A DNA stretch of 64,000 nucleotides from an uncultured Caulobacterales bacterium (lineage in GTDB: Bacteria > Pseudomonadota > Alphaproteobacteria > Caulobacterales > Caulobacteraceae): assembly GCA_903862425.1 (NCBI GenBank), contig CAIOYC010000003.1, positions 1-64,000 on the forward strand. Direction: 5' to 3'. The position numbers were made by a program, and so were the translations under genes. The notes under the pieces were generated by a model. The model saw only the letters and a list, made by a program, of their open reading frames with translations. It was not told the DNA's origin and ran no database searches. Positions 8,019-16,187 of the stretch are shown one piece after another (the first letter of the stretch is position 1; the number at the start of each line of letters is the position of its first letter).

Positions 8019-8477
8019 GTGGAAAACAATACTGTCTATGGGGGCGTCACAGTGCAGTATTTCGACGACTTCGGCCACGGCCTTCATCGAATAACTTATG
8101 TTAGTCGCTCTCTGATGCCTATGACGCCAGAAAGCGAAAATATTTTCGCCGATCTGGTCTCCGCTTCAGCGGTTAATAATCGGTCCAAAGGAATCACCGG
8201 CGCGCTGCTCGTGTATGATGGCTGGTTCGTGCAAACGCTTGAGGGCGCCCGCGCCGACATCAAGCCGCTGTTCGACAGGATCGCCGCCGATCCGCGCCAT
8301 ACAGACGTGGTGCTGAAGACCGTCGAGCTCGCTGAAAAGCGCGTCTTCGCCCGTTGGGGCATGAAACAGGGTCGCCGCCCGGAGAGTATCGGCTTCGATA
8401 TCGCTGCGGCATCGGCCGATGAGCTGTTGTCCATCCTGATGCTCTCAGCTCTTGCTCCGGTTCGTCGCGTCGCTTGA
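8019..8477 (+). CDS. BLUF-domain blue-light sensor
   Basis: A 152-residue protein that is essentially one BLUF (sensors of blue light using FAD) domain. The flavin-contacting Tyr is in LHRITYVSRS, the Asn/Arg region is SAVNNRSKGITGALLVYDGWFVQTLEG, and the family's DPRHTDV and RVFARWGM segments follow. No output domain is attached, so it would act by protein-protein contact. No ATG precedes the domain. I chose the GTG at 8019 after AAGGA (8009-8013); a GTG at 8052 is an alternative. The sequence around the start is richer in A/T than its neighbours. Confidence 0.8.
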   Translation: MENNTVYGGVTVQYFDDFGHGLHRITYVSRSLMPMTPESENIFADLVSASAVNNRSKGITGALLVYDGWFVQTLEGARADIKPLFDRIAADPRHTDVVLKTVELAEKRVFARWGMKQGRRPESIGFDIAAASADELLSILMLSALAPVRRVA

Positions 8478-8666
8478 CGCCCCTGAGCGGTTCGGATTGA
8501 ATCGCCGCCTTCGGGCGTGGACATCGCCGGATCGCTCTGCTATCAGCGCGCGCTCAGCACGGCGGGACCCCCTTCCGGGCACGTCACGCTTTTCGCCAAT
8601 CCCATGTTCTCGCCAAACGGGTCGAGGACGCCCGATTTTCGCGAAGGTCCAGAGGAGGGCCTAGTC

Positions 8667-8903
8667 ATCGTTCAGATTTTCGTTCGCGACAACAACGTCG
8701 ACCAGGCCCTGAAGGCTCTGAAGAAGAAGATGCAGCGCGAAGGCACCTTCCGCGAAATGAAGCGGCACGTGCACTACGAAAAGCCGTCCGAAAAGCGCGC
8801 CCGCCAAAAGGCGGAAGCCGTTCGCCGCGCCCGCAAGCTGGCCCGCAAGCGCATGCAGCGCGAAGGTCTGCTGCCGCCGCCCAAGCCCAAGGTGCGCAAG
8901 TAA
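8667..8903 (+). CDS. rpsU: 30S ribosomal protein S21, apparent ATC start
   Basis: A 78-residue basic protein: [20 protein letters not shown] near the N terminus, [20 protein letters not shown] in the middle, and an Arg/Lys-rich tail. This is S21 of the small ribosomal subunit. No ATG, GTG or TTG lies at the expected start. The codon before VQIF is ATC at 8667, 8 nt downstream of a strong AGAGGAGG ribosome site (8651-8658), so ATC appears to initiate. The nearest in-frame ATG or GTG codons would add 20-50 residues unlike S21. A UUCG-loop terminator follows the gene. Confidence 0.9.
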   Translation: MVQIFVRDNNVDQALKALKKKMQREGTFREMKRHVHYEKPSEKRARQKAEAVRRARKLARKRMQREGLLPPPKPKVRK

Positions 8904-8945
8904 GATTTCGTCGCTTCTGGCCTCTGGGCTGGATCGAAGTTTGGA

Positions 8946-8970
8946 GGGGACGGTTCGCCGTCCCCTTTTT
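8946..8970 (+). terminator. Intrinsic terminator of rpsU
   Basis: Eight-base stem GGGGACGG/CCGTCCCC closing a TTCG tetraloop, immediately followed by five T residues. It lies 43 nt after the rpsU stop. Confidence 0.9.
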
Positions 8971-8991
8971 GCTGTCCGCCATCCTGCCTAG

Positions 8992-9375
8992 ATGCCGTCC
9001 ATGATCACCATCTTCCACAACCCCAACTGCGGGACGTCCCGTAACGTCCTCGCCACCATCCGCGCGGCCGGCGAAACGCCTGAGGTCGTTGAGTACGTCA
9101 AGGTCGGCTGGATGCGGCCGCAACTCCAGACATTGTTCGCCGATGCCGGCCTCAAACCGCGCGACGCTTTGCGCACCAAGGGCGATCTGGTGAAGGAGCT
9201 GGGCCTGCTGAAGAACGGCGTGAGCGACGAGGCTATCCTCGACGCCATGGTGGAGCACCCCATCATCGTCGAGCGTCCCTTCGTCGTCACGCCCAAGGGC
9301 ACGGCGCTCTGTCGTCCGGCGGACAAGGTCTTGGCTCTGCTCGACACCCCGCCGCCGGCGGTGGTGAAGGTCTAG
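8992..9375 (+). CDS. arsC: Glutaredoxin-type arsenate reductase ArsC
   Basis: A 127-residue ArsC of the glutaredoxin-linked family. The catalytic Cys is in FHNPNCGTSRNVL near residue 13. The region MVEHPIIVERPFVVTPKGTALCRP contains the Arg residues that bind arsenate. It reduces arsenate to arsenite in the cytoplasm. No arsR, acr3 or arsB lies nearby, so it is a solitary copy. The start could be the ATG at 8992 or the one at 9001. The gene converges with the TPM gene, with stops overlapping by 4 nt. Confidence 0.85.
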   Translation: MPSMITIFHNPNCGTSRNVLATIRAAGETPEVVEYVKVGWMRPQLQTLFADAGLKPRDALRTKGDLVKELGLLKNGVSDEAILDAMVEHPIIVERPFVVTPKGTALCRPADKVLALLDTPPPAVVKV

Positions 9376-10076
9376 ACCTCGATCAACTCGTCCGAAAACC
9401 GGTTGTCGTGCGGGCCGCTGGTTGGAAAGTGCTCAGCCAATGCCGCGCCGCAGATGTTGATCGCCTCGACGAAGCCCTGGCCGGGCTGGCGGCGTTTCAT
9501 GCCGGCGACCAGGGCGCTGACCGACGAGTCCCACACCTTGCCGCCCACGGCGTCGTGGATGGCCTTGTCGGCGACGATCTCCACCTGCCGGTCTTTCAGC
9601 GAGGCGAAAATCAGCACGCCCGTCCGATCCGGATCATTGATCAGGCCGGTGGAGATGAAATGGCCCTGCGCCATTCGCTTCACGCGGTGTCGTTTCAGGG
9701 ATTGCGGCGTCAAGGCGCGCCGCACGGGTGGCAGCGAAACGATCAGGGCGACGACGGCGAAAATGATTGCCTGCGCTACCGCATAGGCGCCGAGATTCTC
9801 CGCCACGGTCTGGGCGACGGACGGTCCGGAGCCCGTGGCCCAGGCCCGCTCCGCCGAGACGGGTAGGAACCGGCTGACCAGAGCCCAGGGCTGCAGGCCG
9901 AACGCCACCAATAGCGGGGGCAGGATGAGGGCGGTGGCTGAGGCCCAGGCGAGGGGGATTTCGCGATACTGGCTCACCTCGGCGGTGACGATGCAGAAGA
10001 TTTCACCGCTGCTGCCGGCCTCGGCCGCCTTCACCGCCTCGGCGATGCGCGCATGGTCGGATTTGGAGATCATCAT
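9372..10076 (-). CDS. TPM-domain membrane protein
   Basis: A 234-residue protein with an N-terminal TPM-domain strand set (HARIAEAVKAAEAGSSGEIFCIVTAEVS). Two transmembrane helices follow (ATALILPPLLVAFGLQPWAL and AVAQAIIFAVVALIVSLPP), then the rest of the TPM fold (RTGVLIFASLKDRQVEIVADKAIHDAVG). TPM proteins co-occur with LemA, as here. The role is thought to be in membrane or envelope protein turnover; details are unclear. It lies 6 nt downstream of the second TPM gene, so the two share an operon. Confidence 0.8.
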   Translation of the reverse strand: MMISKSDHARIAEAVKAAEAGSSGEIFCIVTAEVSQYREIPLAWASATALILPPLLVAFGLQPWALVSRFLPVSAERAWATGSGPSVAQTVAENLGAYAVAQAIIFAVVALIVSLPPVRRALTPQSLKRHRVKRMAQGHFISTGLINDPDRTGVLIFASLKDRQVEIVADKAIHDAVGGKVWDSSVSALVAGMKRRQPGQGFVEAINICGAALAEHFPTSGPHDNRFSDELIEV

Positions 10077-10082
10077 CGCGCC

Positions 10083-10925
10083 CTACCAACTGCCCGAGGA
10101 GCCGCCGCCGCCGCCGGAGCCGCCGCCACCGGAAAACCCGCCGCCACCACCGCCGCCACCGCCGCCCCAGTCGTCATCGCGACCGCCGCCGCCGCCCATC
10201 ATGCCGCCGAGAAACAGCAGCGGCCACAAGCCGCCGCCGCCGCGCCGCCGCCCGAAGATGCCGCCAAACACGAACAGCACGAACAGGATGGGGAAGATCA
10301 CCGACAGGGGGCTGGACCGGTGGCGCGAAACGTAGTGATAGCCCTGGTCCTGGCTCTGTTCCTGCTGCGCCTTGGCCTCGGCCGCCTTCTGCTCGGCCTG
10401 CGACGGATCGAGGGACATCTGCTGAATCAGGGCGTCGGTTCCTGCTTCGATCCCGCCCGGCACGTCGCCCGCCTTGAAGCGCGGCAGCACCTGGCTCTGC
10501 AGGATGACGCTTGTCACCGCGTCGGTGAGCGTGCCCTCCATCCCGTAGCCGACCTCGATGCGCGTCTTGTGCTCGTTGGGGGCGATGATGAACAGCGCGC
10601 CGTTGTTCGTCCCCTTCTGACCGATGCCCCAAGCGCGCAACAGGCGATAGCCATAGTCTTCGATCTCGTCTCCCTGCAGCGAGGCCACCGTCACCACCAC
10701 CAACTGGCGGCTGGTCTTGTCCTCCAACCCCTTCAGCTTGTCGGTCAGCTCGGCCTGTTGGCTGGCGGACAGTACATGGGCGTCGTCCACGACTCGCCCG
10801 CTCAGGGTCGGGAACTTCAGATCAGCCGCAGAGGCCGGCGCCGCCGCCGCGAACAGGACGGCGAACAGCGCGATCAGTAGCGCGGCCCCCCTGGCGACGT
10901 TCGGCATGAAGATCGACTTACACAT
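10083..10925 (-). CDS. YgcG-like TPM-domain protein, Gly-rich tail
   Basis: A 280-residue exported TPM protein. A signal peptide (ALLIALFAVLFAAAAPASA) is followed by the TPM domain (RVVDDAHVLSASQQAELTDKLKGLE ... GTNNGALFIIAPNEHKTRIEVGYGMEGTLTDA). Then come a transmembrane helix (SVIFPILFVLFVFGGIFG) and a C-terminal tail made almost only of Gly and Ser. The start at 10925 (MCKSIF) has AGGGAG five bases upstream. It lies between lemA and the second TPM gene, the usual LemA-TPM arrangement in Gram-negative bacteria. Confidence 0.85.
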   Translation of the reverse strand: MCKSIFMPNVARGAALLIALFAVLFAAAAPASAADLKFPTLSGRVVDDAHVLSASQQAELTDKLKGLEDKTSRQLVVVTVASLQGDEIEDYGYRLLRAWGIGQKGTNNGALFIIAPNEHKTRIEVGYGMEGTLTDAVTSVILQSQVLPRFKAGDVPGGIEAGTDALIQQMSLDPSQAEQKAAEAKAQQEQSQDQGYHYVSRHRSSPLSVIFPILFVLFVFGGIFGRRRGGGGLWPLLFLGGMMGGGGGRDDDWGGGGGGGGGGFSGGGGSGGGGGSSGSW

Positions 10926-10995
10926 GTGACTCCCTTCGCCGCTCACGGAAGCGGACCGGCGGTCCGCTCCCGTGAGCGCGCTCCAAATAGAAGGC

Positions 10996-11676
10996 CTACT
11001 TGGTCGTGGAGTTGCTCGTCGTCGTCGATGGGCTCGTGGCCGCCGGCGCGGGCGTCGAGCCAGCCGGCGCAGCGATATCGAAGTTCACCTTCGGCGCCGC
11101 CTGCGCGGTATCCGCCGCCGCGAACGGCGTCATAGCCTTTTCCGAATGGTAGAGGGTCGAGGCCCAGAATACGCCCGGGAAGGTGTGCAGGGTGGTGTTA
11201 TAGTCGCGCACCGCCTCGTTGTAGTCGTTTCGCGCGACGGCGATCCGGTTCTCGGTGCCTTCCAGCTGCGACTGCAGGGCCAGGAAGTTGGCGTTCGACT
11301 TCAGCTCCGGATAGCGCTCGTTGGCCACAAGCAGCTTGCCAAGCGCCTGGGTGAGCGCGCCCTGGGCGTTGGCGAACTTCTGCACCTGCGCCGGATCGGA
11401 CAATTGCGAGGGGTCAACCTTGATCTGGGTGGCGCTGGCGCGAGCCTGGGTCACCTCGTCCAAGACGGCGCGCTCCTGCTTGGCGTAGCCCTGCACGGTG
11501 GCGACGAGGTTCGGGATCAGGTCGGCCCGGCGCTGGTAATAGTTCTGTACGTCGGCCCACTTGGCTTTGGCCATCTCCTCCTTGGTGGGGATGGTGTTCA
11601 CACCGCAGCCGGACAGGCCTACGGCCAGGGCGGCCACAGGGATGAGGCGAAGGGCGGTCGAGATCGAGCGGTTCAA
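10996..11676 (-). CDS. LemA-family lipoprotein
   Basis: A 226-residue LemA protein with a lipoprotein signal ending at LAVGLSGC (Cys about residue 24). The helical LemA core follows: YYQRRADLIPNLVATVQGYAKQERAVLDEVTQARA, then LVANERYPELKSNANFLALQSQLEGTENRI and ARNDYNEAVRDYNTTLHTFPG. A Ser/Thr/Ala/Pro-rich tail ends the protein. Starts are ambiguous: TTG at 11676 (after GGGGA) gives the best signal peptide, GTG at 11697 is possible. It is the first gene of the lemA-TPM-TPM operon. Confidence 0.85.
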   Translation of the reverse strand: MNRSISTALRLIPVAALAVGLSGCGVNTIPTKEEMAKAKWADVQNYYQRRADLIPNLVATVQGYAKQERAVLDEVTQARASATQIKVDPSQLSDPAQVQKFANAQGALTQALGKLLVANERYPELKSNANFLALQSQLEGTENRIAVARNDYNEAVRDYNTTLHTFPGVFWASTLYHSEKAMTPFAAADTAQAAPKVNFDIAAPAGSTPAPAATSPSTTTSNSTTK

Positions 11677-11806
11677 GGGAAGTCCCCGGTTGGTCACGCC
11701 CGTCGAGCGGGCGCGAGCCGAACGTAGCAACGATAGGCCTCGTCTGTAAGCGGTAGCGTGGATTAAGCCTTTGTCATGCGACATCGGCCGGGGTTAGGCT
11801 CGGGCC

Positions 11807-13174
11807 ATGAGCACCGCAAATTTCACCAACCCGATCATCGCCGCGGGCATATCGGGTCTGCGCGCGCTCTATGCCGAGCGCGCGGTGACGCCGGTGGAGG
11901 CGGCGGAAGCCTATCTTTCGCGCATCACCGGGCTCGACGGCGCACTCGGCGCCTTTGTCCACCTGGACGCGGAGGGGGCGTTGGCGGCGGCCCATGCTTC
12001 GGCGGAGCGCTGGCGCGTGGGCAAGGCCCTATCGCCGCTCGACGGAGCGCCCATCGCCATCAAGGCCAACATCGCCGTGGCCGGCTTCCCCTGGCATGGA
12101 GGGATCGAGGCCTATCGCAGCCGTATCGCCCACATGGACGCTGCCTGCGTCGCCCAGTTAAGGGCTGCGGGAGCGGTGATCCTGGGTCTCACCAATATGC
12201 ACGAGGGGGCGTTCGGCGCGACTACTGACAATCCTTGGTTCGGACGCACCCATAACCCATGGAAGCACGGAGCGACGGCGGGCGGCTCTTCCGGCGGGTC
12301 GGCGGCGGCTGTGGCGGCGGGGCTGTGCGCCGGTGCGCTCGGCTCCGACACCCTGGGCTCGGTGCGCATTCCTGCCAGCTTCACCGGCACCTACGGACAC
12401 AAGCCGACCCAGGGTCTGATCTCCACCGAGGGCGTGATCGCCATGTCTTGGACGCTCGACCATGTGGGGGTGCACGGCCGCTCGGTGCAGGACTGCGCCC
12501 ACCTGCTCGCCGGCGCGGTCTCCGCCGACGTGGAGTTGGCCGGCGAGATCACCCGCCCGGCCGACCTCGAAGCGCTGCGCGACGCGCCTCTGGCCATGCT
12601 CGACCTGTCGGGGTTGAAGACCATCGCTCCGCAGGTAAGGGCGGCCATGGATGAGGCGGCGGCGCGCGCCCGCGAGATGGGCCTCGACATCCAGACCGTC
12701 GTCTTGGACTTCGACTTCCAGGAAGCGATCCGTGACGGGGTGCTGATCTCCGCCGCCGAGAGCCTCGTGGAGCACGAGGACGCCCTGACGGCCAATGCTA
12801 CCGGCTTTTCCGAAACCTATCTCCAGACCTTGGCCATCGGCGAGCGCGCGGCGGCGCCGGCCCTGGCCCGGGCCTATCGCAATCTGGCCGAAGCCGCGGC
12901 GGAGGCGCGCGAGCAGTTGACCCCCTATGCCGGCCTGATCCTGCCGACGACCCCGACGCAGGCCGAAATGTTCGAGACCGCGGCGGCGGCGGGTGTGGCC
13001 TTGCTCACTCCGCTGGCGAATGTGCTGGGCCTGCCGGCCACCGCCTTCCCGATCGGTATGCATGAGGGCTTACCGCTGTCTGCCCAGGCGGTGGGTTGGG
13101 ACGACGACACGACGCTCGGCTTGGCCCAGCTACTGGGCGACACGTTCGAGGCGCCGGAGAGTTACCGGGGCTAG
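11807..13174 (+). CDS. Amidase-signature hydrolase
   Basis: A 455-residue amidase-signature enzyme. The catalytic Lys is in APIAIKANIAVAG near residue 86, and the Gly/Ser-rich signature (TAGGSSGGSAAAVAAGL) near 160 carries the cis-Ser/Ser pair; GSDTLGSVRIPA and GTYGHKPTQGLIS follow. It hydrolyses an amide bond; the substrate is unknown. GatA is a less likely identity because no gatB or gatC is adjacent and the C-terminal half diverges. Confidence 0.85.
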   Translation: MSTANFTNPIIAAGISGLRALYAERAVTPVEAAEAYLSRITGLDGALGAFVHLDAEGALAAAHASAERWRVGKALSPLDGAPIAIKANIAVAGFPWHGGIEAYRSRIAHMDAACVAQLRAAGAVILGLTNMHEGAFGATTDNPWFGRTHNPWKHGATAGGSSGGSAAAVAAGLCAGALGSDTLGSVRIPASFTGTYGHKPTQGLISTEGVIAMSWTLDHVGVHGRSVQDCAHLLAGAVSADVELAGEITRPADLEALRDAPLAMLDLSGLKTIAPQVRAAMDEAAARAREMGLDIQTVVLDFDFQEAIRDGVLISAAESLVEHEDALTANATGFSETYLQTLAIGERAAAPALARAYRNLAEAAAEAREQLTPYAGLILPTTPTQAEMFETAAAAGVALLTPLANVLGLPATAFPIGMHEGLPLSAQAVGWDDDTTLGLAQLLGDTFEAPESYRG

Positions 13175-13181
13175 GCCGCGA

Positions 13182-13364
13182 TCAGCGCTTCTTGCCGAGC
13201 TCGGCAGCGATGTCCTTGACCATGCGGCCGACCTTGCGGTGGGCGGCGGTGATCTGGTCGCGGGTCACGCCCCAGCGCTTCATCCAATATTCCACCGCCT
13301 GACGCTCGGACAGATCAAGTCGGTCCTTGTCGATGAAACCGCGCTTGTCCTTCAGTCCCGCCAT
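13182..13364 (-). CDS. DUF3606-like small protein
   Basis: A 60-residue basic protein: DKDRLDLSERQAVEYWMKRWGVTRDQ, then a short helix ending VKDIAAELGKKR. This is the pattern of the DUF3606 family, common in alphaproteobacteria and of unknown function. It converges with the amidase gene, with 7 nt between stops, and lies just downstream of the next hypothetical gene on the same strand. Confidence 0.7.
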   Translation of the reverse strand: MAGLKDKRGFIDKDRLDLSERQAVEYWMKRWGVTRDQITAAHRKVGRMVKDIAAELGKKR

Positions 13365-13384
13365 CTGGGTCTCGCTCCGGCTCT

Positions 13385-13813
13385 CTAGCGCTTGCGGAAG
13401 CGTGCGGCTTCCCGGGTCAGTTTCTCGGCCCAGTCCGCGGTGTGTTCGGCCTCAGGCGCGAAGGGCAACTCGCCCGCCACGCCGCGCAGGGCCAACCAGA
13501 GTTGAGTGTTGAACTGAAGCAGAGTCTTGAGCGGCCGGCGTTTGTCGTCGGTGACATCCCAGCCCGCCGCCTCGAAGGCGCTGACCTGTTCGGACAAGGG
13601 GAGACATTCGATCCCATCCCAGTCGGCGGGCCGGGGGACCGCTTCGGCTTCGTCGGCGGTGAGACCGAAACAGGCGGCCGAGCAGGCGTCGATCTCCGGA
13701 TAATCGGCCCGCTGGTCGGGATCACGATAGGCCGGCTTCATCAGCGCCTTGAGTTCGAGGTTCGCCACGCCGGGCAGGTCGATCAGGCGGCGAAGAGGCG
13801 GGCGAGCGTTCAT
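13385..13813 (-). CDS. Hypothetical protein
   Basis: A 142-residue cytoplasmic protein I cannot assign. It has a Pro/Asp-rich N-terminal half (MKPAYRDPDQRADYPEIDACSAACFGLTADEAEAV). The C-terminal half is Trp/Ala-rich and helical (LLQFNTQLWLALRGVAGELPF). I chose the ATG at 13813 over a TTG at 13834. It sits between dnaA and the DUF3606 gene on the same strand, 20 nt from the latter. Confidence 0.6.
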   Translation of the reverse strand: MNARPPLRRLIDLPGVANLELKALMKPAYRDPDQRADYPEIDACSAACFGLTADEAEAVPRPADWDGIECLPLSEQVSAFEAAGWDVTDDKRRPLKTLLQFNTQLWLALRGVAGELPFAPEAEHTADWAEKLTREAARFRKR

Positions 13814-13847
13814 GCCCGCCAGCCTATCACCCAATCGTCGTCCAGCC

Positions 13848-15389
13848 CTAGCCCCGCAGCTTGCGGGTCAGGGTTTCGACGTCGGCGGCGATGGAGGCGT
13901 CCTCGCCCTTCAGCTGCTCGATCCGGCGCACGGCGTGCAGGACCGTGGTGTGGTCGCGATTGCCGAAGCGGCGGCCGATGTCGGGGTAGGAACGGGTGGT
14001 CAGGTTCTTGGCCAGGTACATGGCCAGCTGGCGCGGCCGCGCCACCGCGCGCGTGCGCCGCTCGGACAACAGGTCGGCCTGCTTCAGGAGATAATGCTCG
14101 GCCACCGCTTTCTGAATCTCGTCGACAGTCACCTTGCGGTCTCCTCCGCGCTGCAGGTGGGAGCGGAGGAAGGTTTCAGCCTCCTCCACGGTCAGGGTGG
14201 CGAGGCGTTCGCCGGCACGAACGGCCAGGGTATTCAGGCCCCCCTCCAGTTCGCGGATCGAATCCGGAAAACGGTCGGCCAGCATGGCCATTACCTCGGG
14301 GCGAGCATGGCCCTGTACGCCGAGCTGTTGGCTCAGCACCTCGAGCTTGCGCTCAAGCACCTGCAGGCGCAGGTCCCGGTCGGCCCGCTCGATGCCGCAC
14401 ACCAAGCCCGCGCCGAGGTGCGAGCGCAGCCGCGCGTCTATCTCGGTGAGGCCCGACGGCGGACGGTCGGCGGTGAACACGACCCGCCGCCCCTCGCCCA
14501 TGAGCGAGACCAGAGAATGATAGAGCTCATCCTGCGACTTGGTTTTGCCGCCTATAAACTGCACATCGTCGATCAAAAGCAGGTCGGCGGAGCGGATATC
14601 GCCCTTGAAGCCCGCCCCGCCGCCCGAACGCACGGCGGCCACGAAGGTGGACAGGAACTGTTCAGCGGTCAGGTAGACCACCTTGCGGTCCGGACGCGCC
14701 TTGTGCGCCGCCCAGCCGATGGCGTGCAGCAGGTGGGTCTTCCCGAAGCCGTAGGGGCCGTGCAGCATCACGTTGTTGAAGCAGCCGTCGGCCCAGGCGC
14801 CGACCTTACGTCCCACGGTCAGGGCGAACTCATTGGAGGCGTCGCCCACGAAACTGTCGAAGGTGAAACGCTCCTGCAGACCCACGGGCCGACCCAATTC
14901 CTCGCGGGCGGTGGCCAGCGAGGTTACGGGAGCCGTATGGGCGCTGGGCGACAGGGAAGGCCGGGCGATGGGCGTCACCGAAACGGTGCTCGTCACCGGG
15001 ACGGCCGACGAGGCGTCGAACGGCATGGTGGCTTCGGCGACCGAAGTTATTCCGGCGGTCTCGGCGCGTGAGCGCAGTACGAGCGGACGATGGCTGGTGT
15101 CGCTGGCGGACCACAGTTCGACCATGCGCCGCCAGGCGTTGCGCTTGATCCAGTCGCGAGCGGTCTCGGTATGAGCGGCCAGGATGACGGCGGCGCCGGT
15201 CTCATACAGGCGCGCCGGGGCGATCCACGAGGCAAACAGGTCGGCGCCAAGGTCGTCCTTCAGGCCGGCGGCGACAGCGGACCACACATTTTCGGTCGCC
15301 GGGGCGGCCATCATCACCGCCTGAGTCGGAGAAACCTGAGCCCGCACAGCAGATCCCTGCGAACCATTCGACATCGCGCTACCAATCAC
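13848..15389 (-). CDS. dnaA: Chromosomal replication initiator DnaA
   Basis: A 513-residue DnaA with all four domains. Domain I is at about 30-110 (VWSAVAAGLKDDLGADLFASWIAPARL), followed by a variable linker. The AAA+ domain III has Walker A GPYGFGKTHLLHA and Walker B LLLIDDVQF. Domain IV carries the DNA-binding signature ARPRQLAMYLAKNLTTRSYPDIGRRFGNRDHTTVLHA near the C terminus. It binds DnaA boxes and melts the origin; in Caulobacter it also regulates transcription, gcrA included. I chose the GTG at 15389 because AGGAGGG lies seven bases upstream; an ATG at 15374 is the alternative. The long leader contains clustered GANTC sites. Confidence 0.97.
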   Translation of the reverse strand: MIGSAMSNGSQGSAVRAQVSPTQAVMMAAPATENVWSAVAAGLKDDLGADLFASWIAPARLYETGAAVILAAHTETARDWIKRNAWRRMVELWSASDTSHRPLVLRSRAETAGITSVAEATMPFDASSAVPVTSTVSVTPIARPSLSPSAHTAPVTSLATAREELGRPVGLQERFTFDSFVGDASNEFALTVGRKVGAWADGCFNNVMLHGPYGFGKTHLLHAIGWAAHKARPDRKVVYLTAEQFLSTFVAAVRSGGGAGFKGDIRSADLLLIDDVQFIGGKTKSQDELYHSLVSLMGEGRRVVFTADRPPSGLTEIDARLRSHLGAGLVCGIERADRDLRLQVLERKLEVLSQQLGVQGHARPEVMAMLADRFPDSIRELEGGLNTLAVRAGERLATLTVEEAETFLRSHLQRGGDRKVTVDEIQKAVAEHYLLKQADLLSERRTRAVARPRQLAMYLAKNLTTRSYPDIGRRFGNRDHTTVLHAVRRIEQLKGEDASIAADVETLTRKLRG

Positions 15390-15474
15390 GCGCAGCCCTC
15401 CTCAGCAGCACACAAGTTACCCGTGACAGACAACTCCACTCCGCGAACGACCTGGCAAAGTTCTTCCATCACGA

Positions 15475-15657
15475 GAGTCCCACACCCCCGCGTTGGTACG
15501 CTTCACAAGAACAAGCCGCCCCCAGCGGCGAACGTGAGTTCGCCGTTTTTCCGTCCGCGATCAGATGGAAAAGTCAGTCAGGAAGCTCAGACTAGTCCGA
15601 CGGCTCGGCCCGTCAACGTCGATTCGATGGCATGTCCAGTCAAAGATTCCTTGACTC
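15475..15657 (-). promoter_or_regulatory. dnaA upstream region with GANTC cluster
   Basis: The 346 nt between dnaA and the rpsT terminator hold no gene. GANTC sites (the CcrM methylation target) occur at 15475-15479, 15621-15625, 15645-15649 and 15653-15657, the last three within 37 bp. In Caulobacter, full methylation of such a site stimulates dnaA transcription. The arrangement suggests the same control here. Confidence 0.6.
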
Positions 15658-15735
15658 CGACAACCCCCTTTTGCGGCTTGGAAAATTCGCCAACGAGGCA
15701 TGCTGCGACAGATCGCACAGCGACGAGGCGTGCCC

Positions 15736-15780
15736 CAAAAACGAACTGGGCCGTAGGTGCGGTAAGCACCTACGGCCCAG
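15736..15780 (-). terminator. Intrinsic terminator of rpsT
   Basis: A perfect 15-bp inverted repeat (15746-15760 and 15766-15780, core GGGCCGTAGGTGC) closes a 5-nt loop. On the minus strand it is followed by CGTTTTTGG. It lies 41 nt beyond the rpsT stop. Confidence 0.9.
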
Positions 15781-15821
15781 AAATGATTAGACTTTTGTCT
15801 AGGAAGCCCAAAAGCCGAGCT

Positions 15822-16091
15822 TTAGGCTGCGGAGAGTTTCCGCAGACGGGCATGAAGGCGGGAAACCTTCCGTGAACCCGTATTCTTGTGGACAACGCCC
15901 TTAGACACCGCGCGCATCAGTTCCGACTGCGCCTCGGTGAAAGCGTCCTTGGCCTTGGCGGCGTCGCCAGTGGCCAGGGCTTCTTCGAATTTGCGCAGGA
16001 AGGTGCGCATGCGCGAACGACGGGCGGTATTCACCGCGGTGCGGCGCTCGATCTTGCGGATCGCTTTCTTGGCGCCGGGATTATTGGCCAT
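15822..16091 (-). CDS. rpsT: 30S ribosomal protein S20
   Basis: An 89-residue, very basic helical protein: [18 protein letters not shown] at the start, [16 protein letters not shown] in the middle and [17 protein letters not shown] near the end. This is S20, which binds 16S rRNA early in 30S assembly. Its position directly upstream of dnaA on the same strand matches the Caulobacter arrangement. A strong terminator separates the two genes, so they are probably not one transcript. Confidence 0.96.
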   Translation of the reverse strand: MANNPGAKKAIRKIERRTAVNTARRSRMRTFLRKFEEALATGDAAKAKDAFTEAQSELMRAVSKGVVHKNTGSRKVSRLHARLRKLSAA

Positions 16092-16187
16092 GGAAGTCTC
16101 GCAACCTGGAATGTGTAGGCGCGCGCCGCTGGGCGCGTGTCGCCGGAAATTGAAGAGCGGGCCGTATACGGGAACCGATCACCCGCG

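Noticed and set aside
8517-8666. N-terminal extension of S21 from upstream GTG or ATG
   Set aside because: The added residues do not resemble S21, and the strong ribosome site is placed for the ATC at 8667.
12158-13063. Long minus-strand frame inside the amidase gene
   Set aside because: Arg/Gln-rich shadow typical of GC-rich coding DNA, with no motifs.
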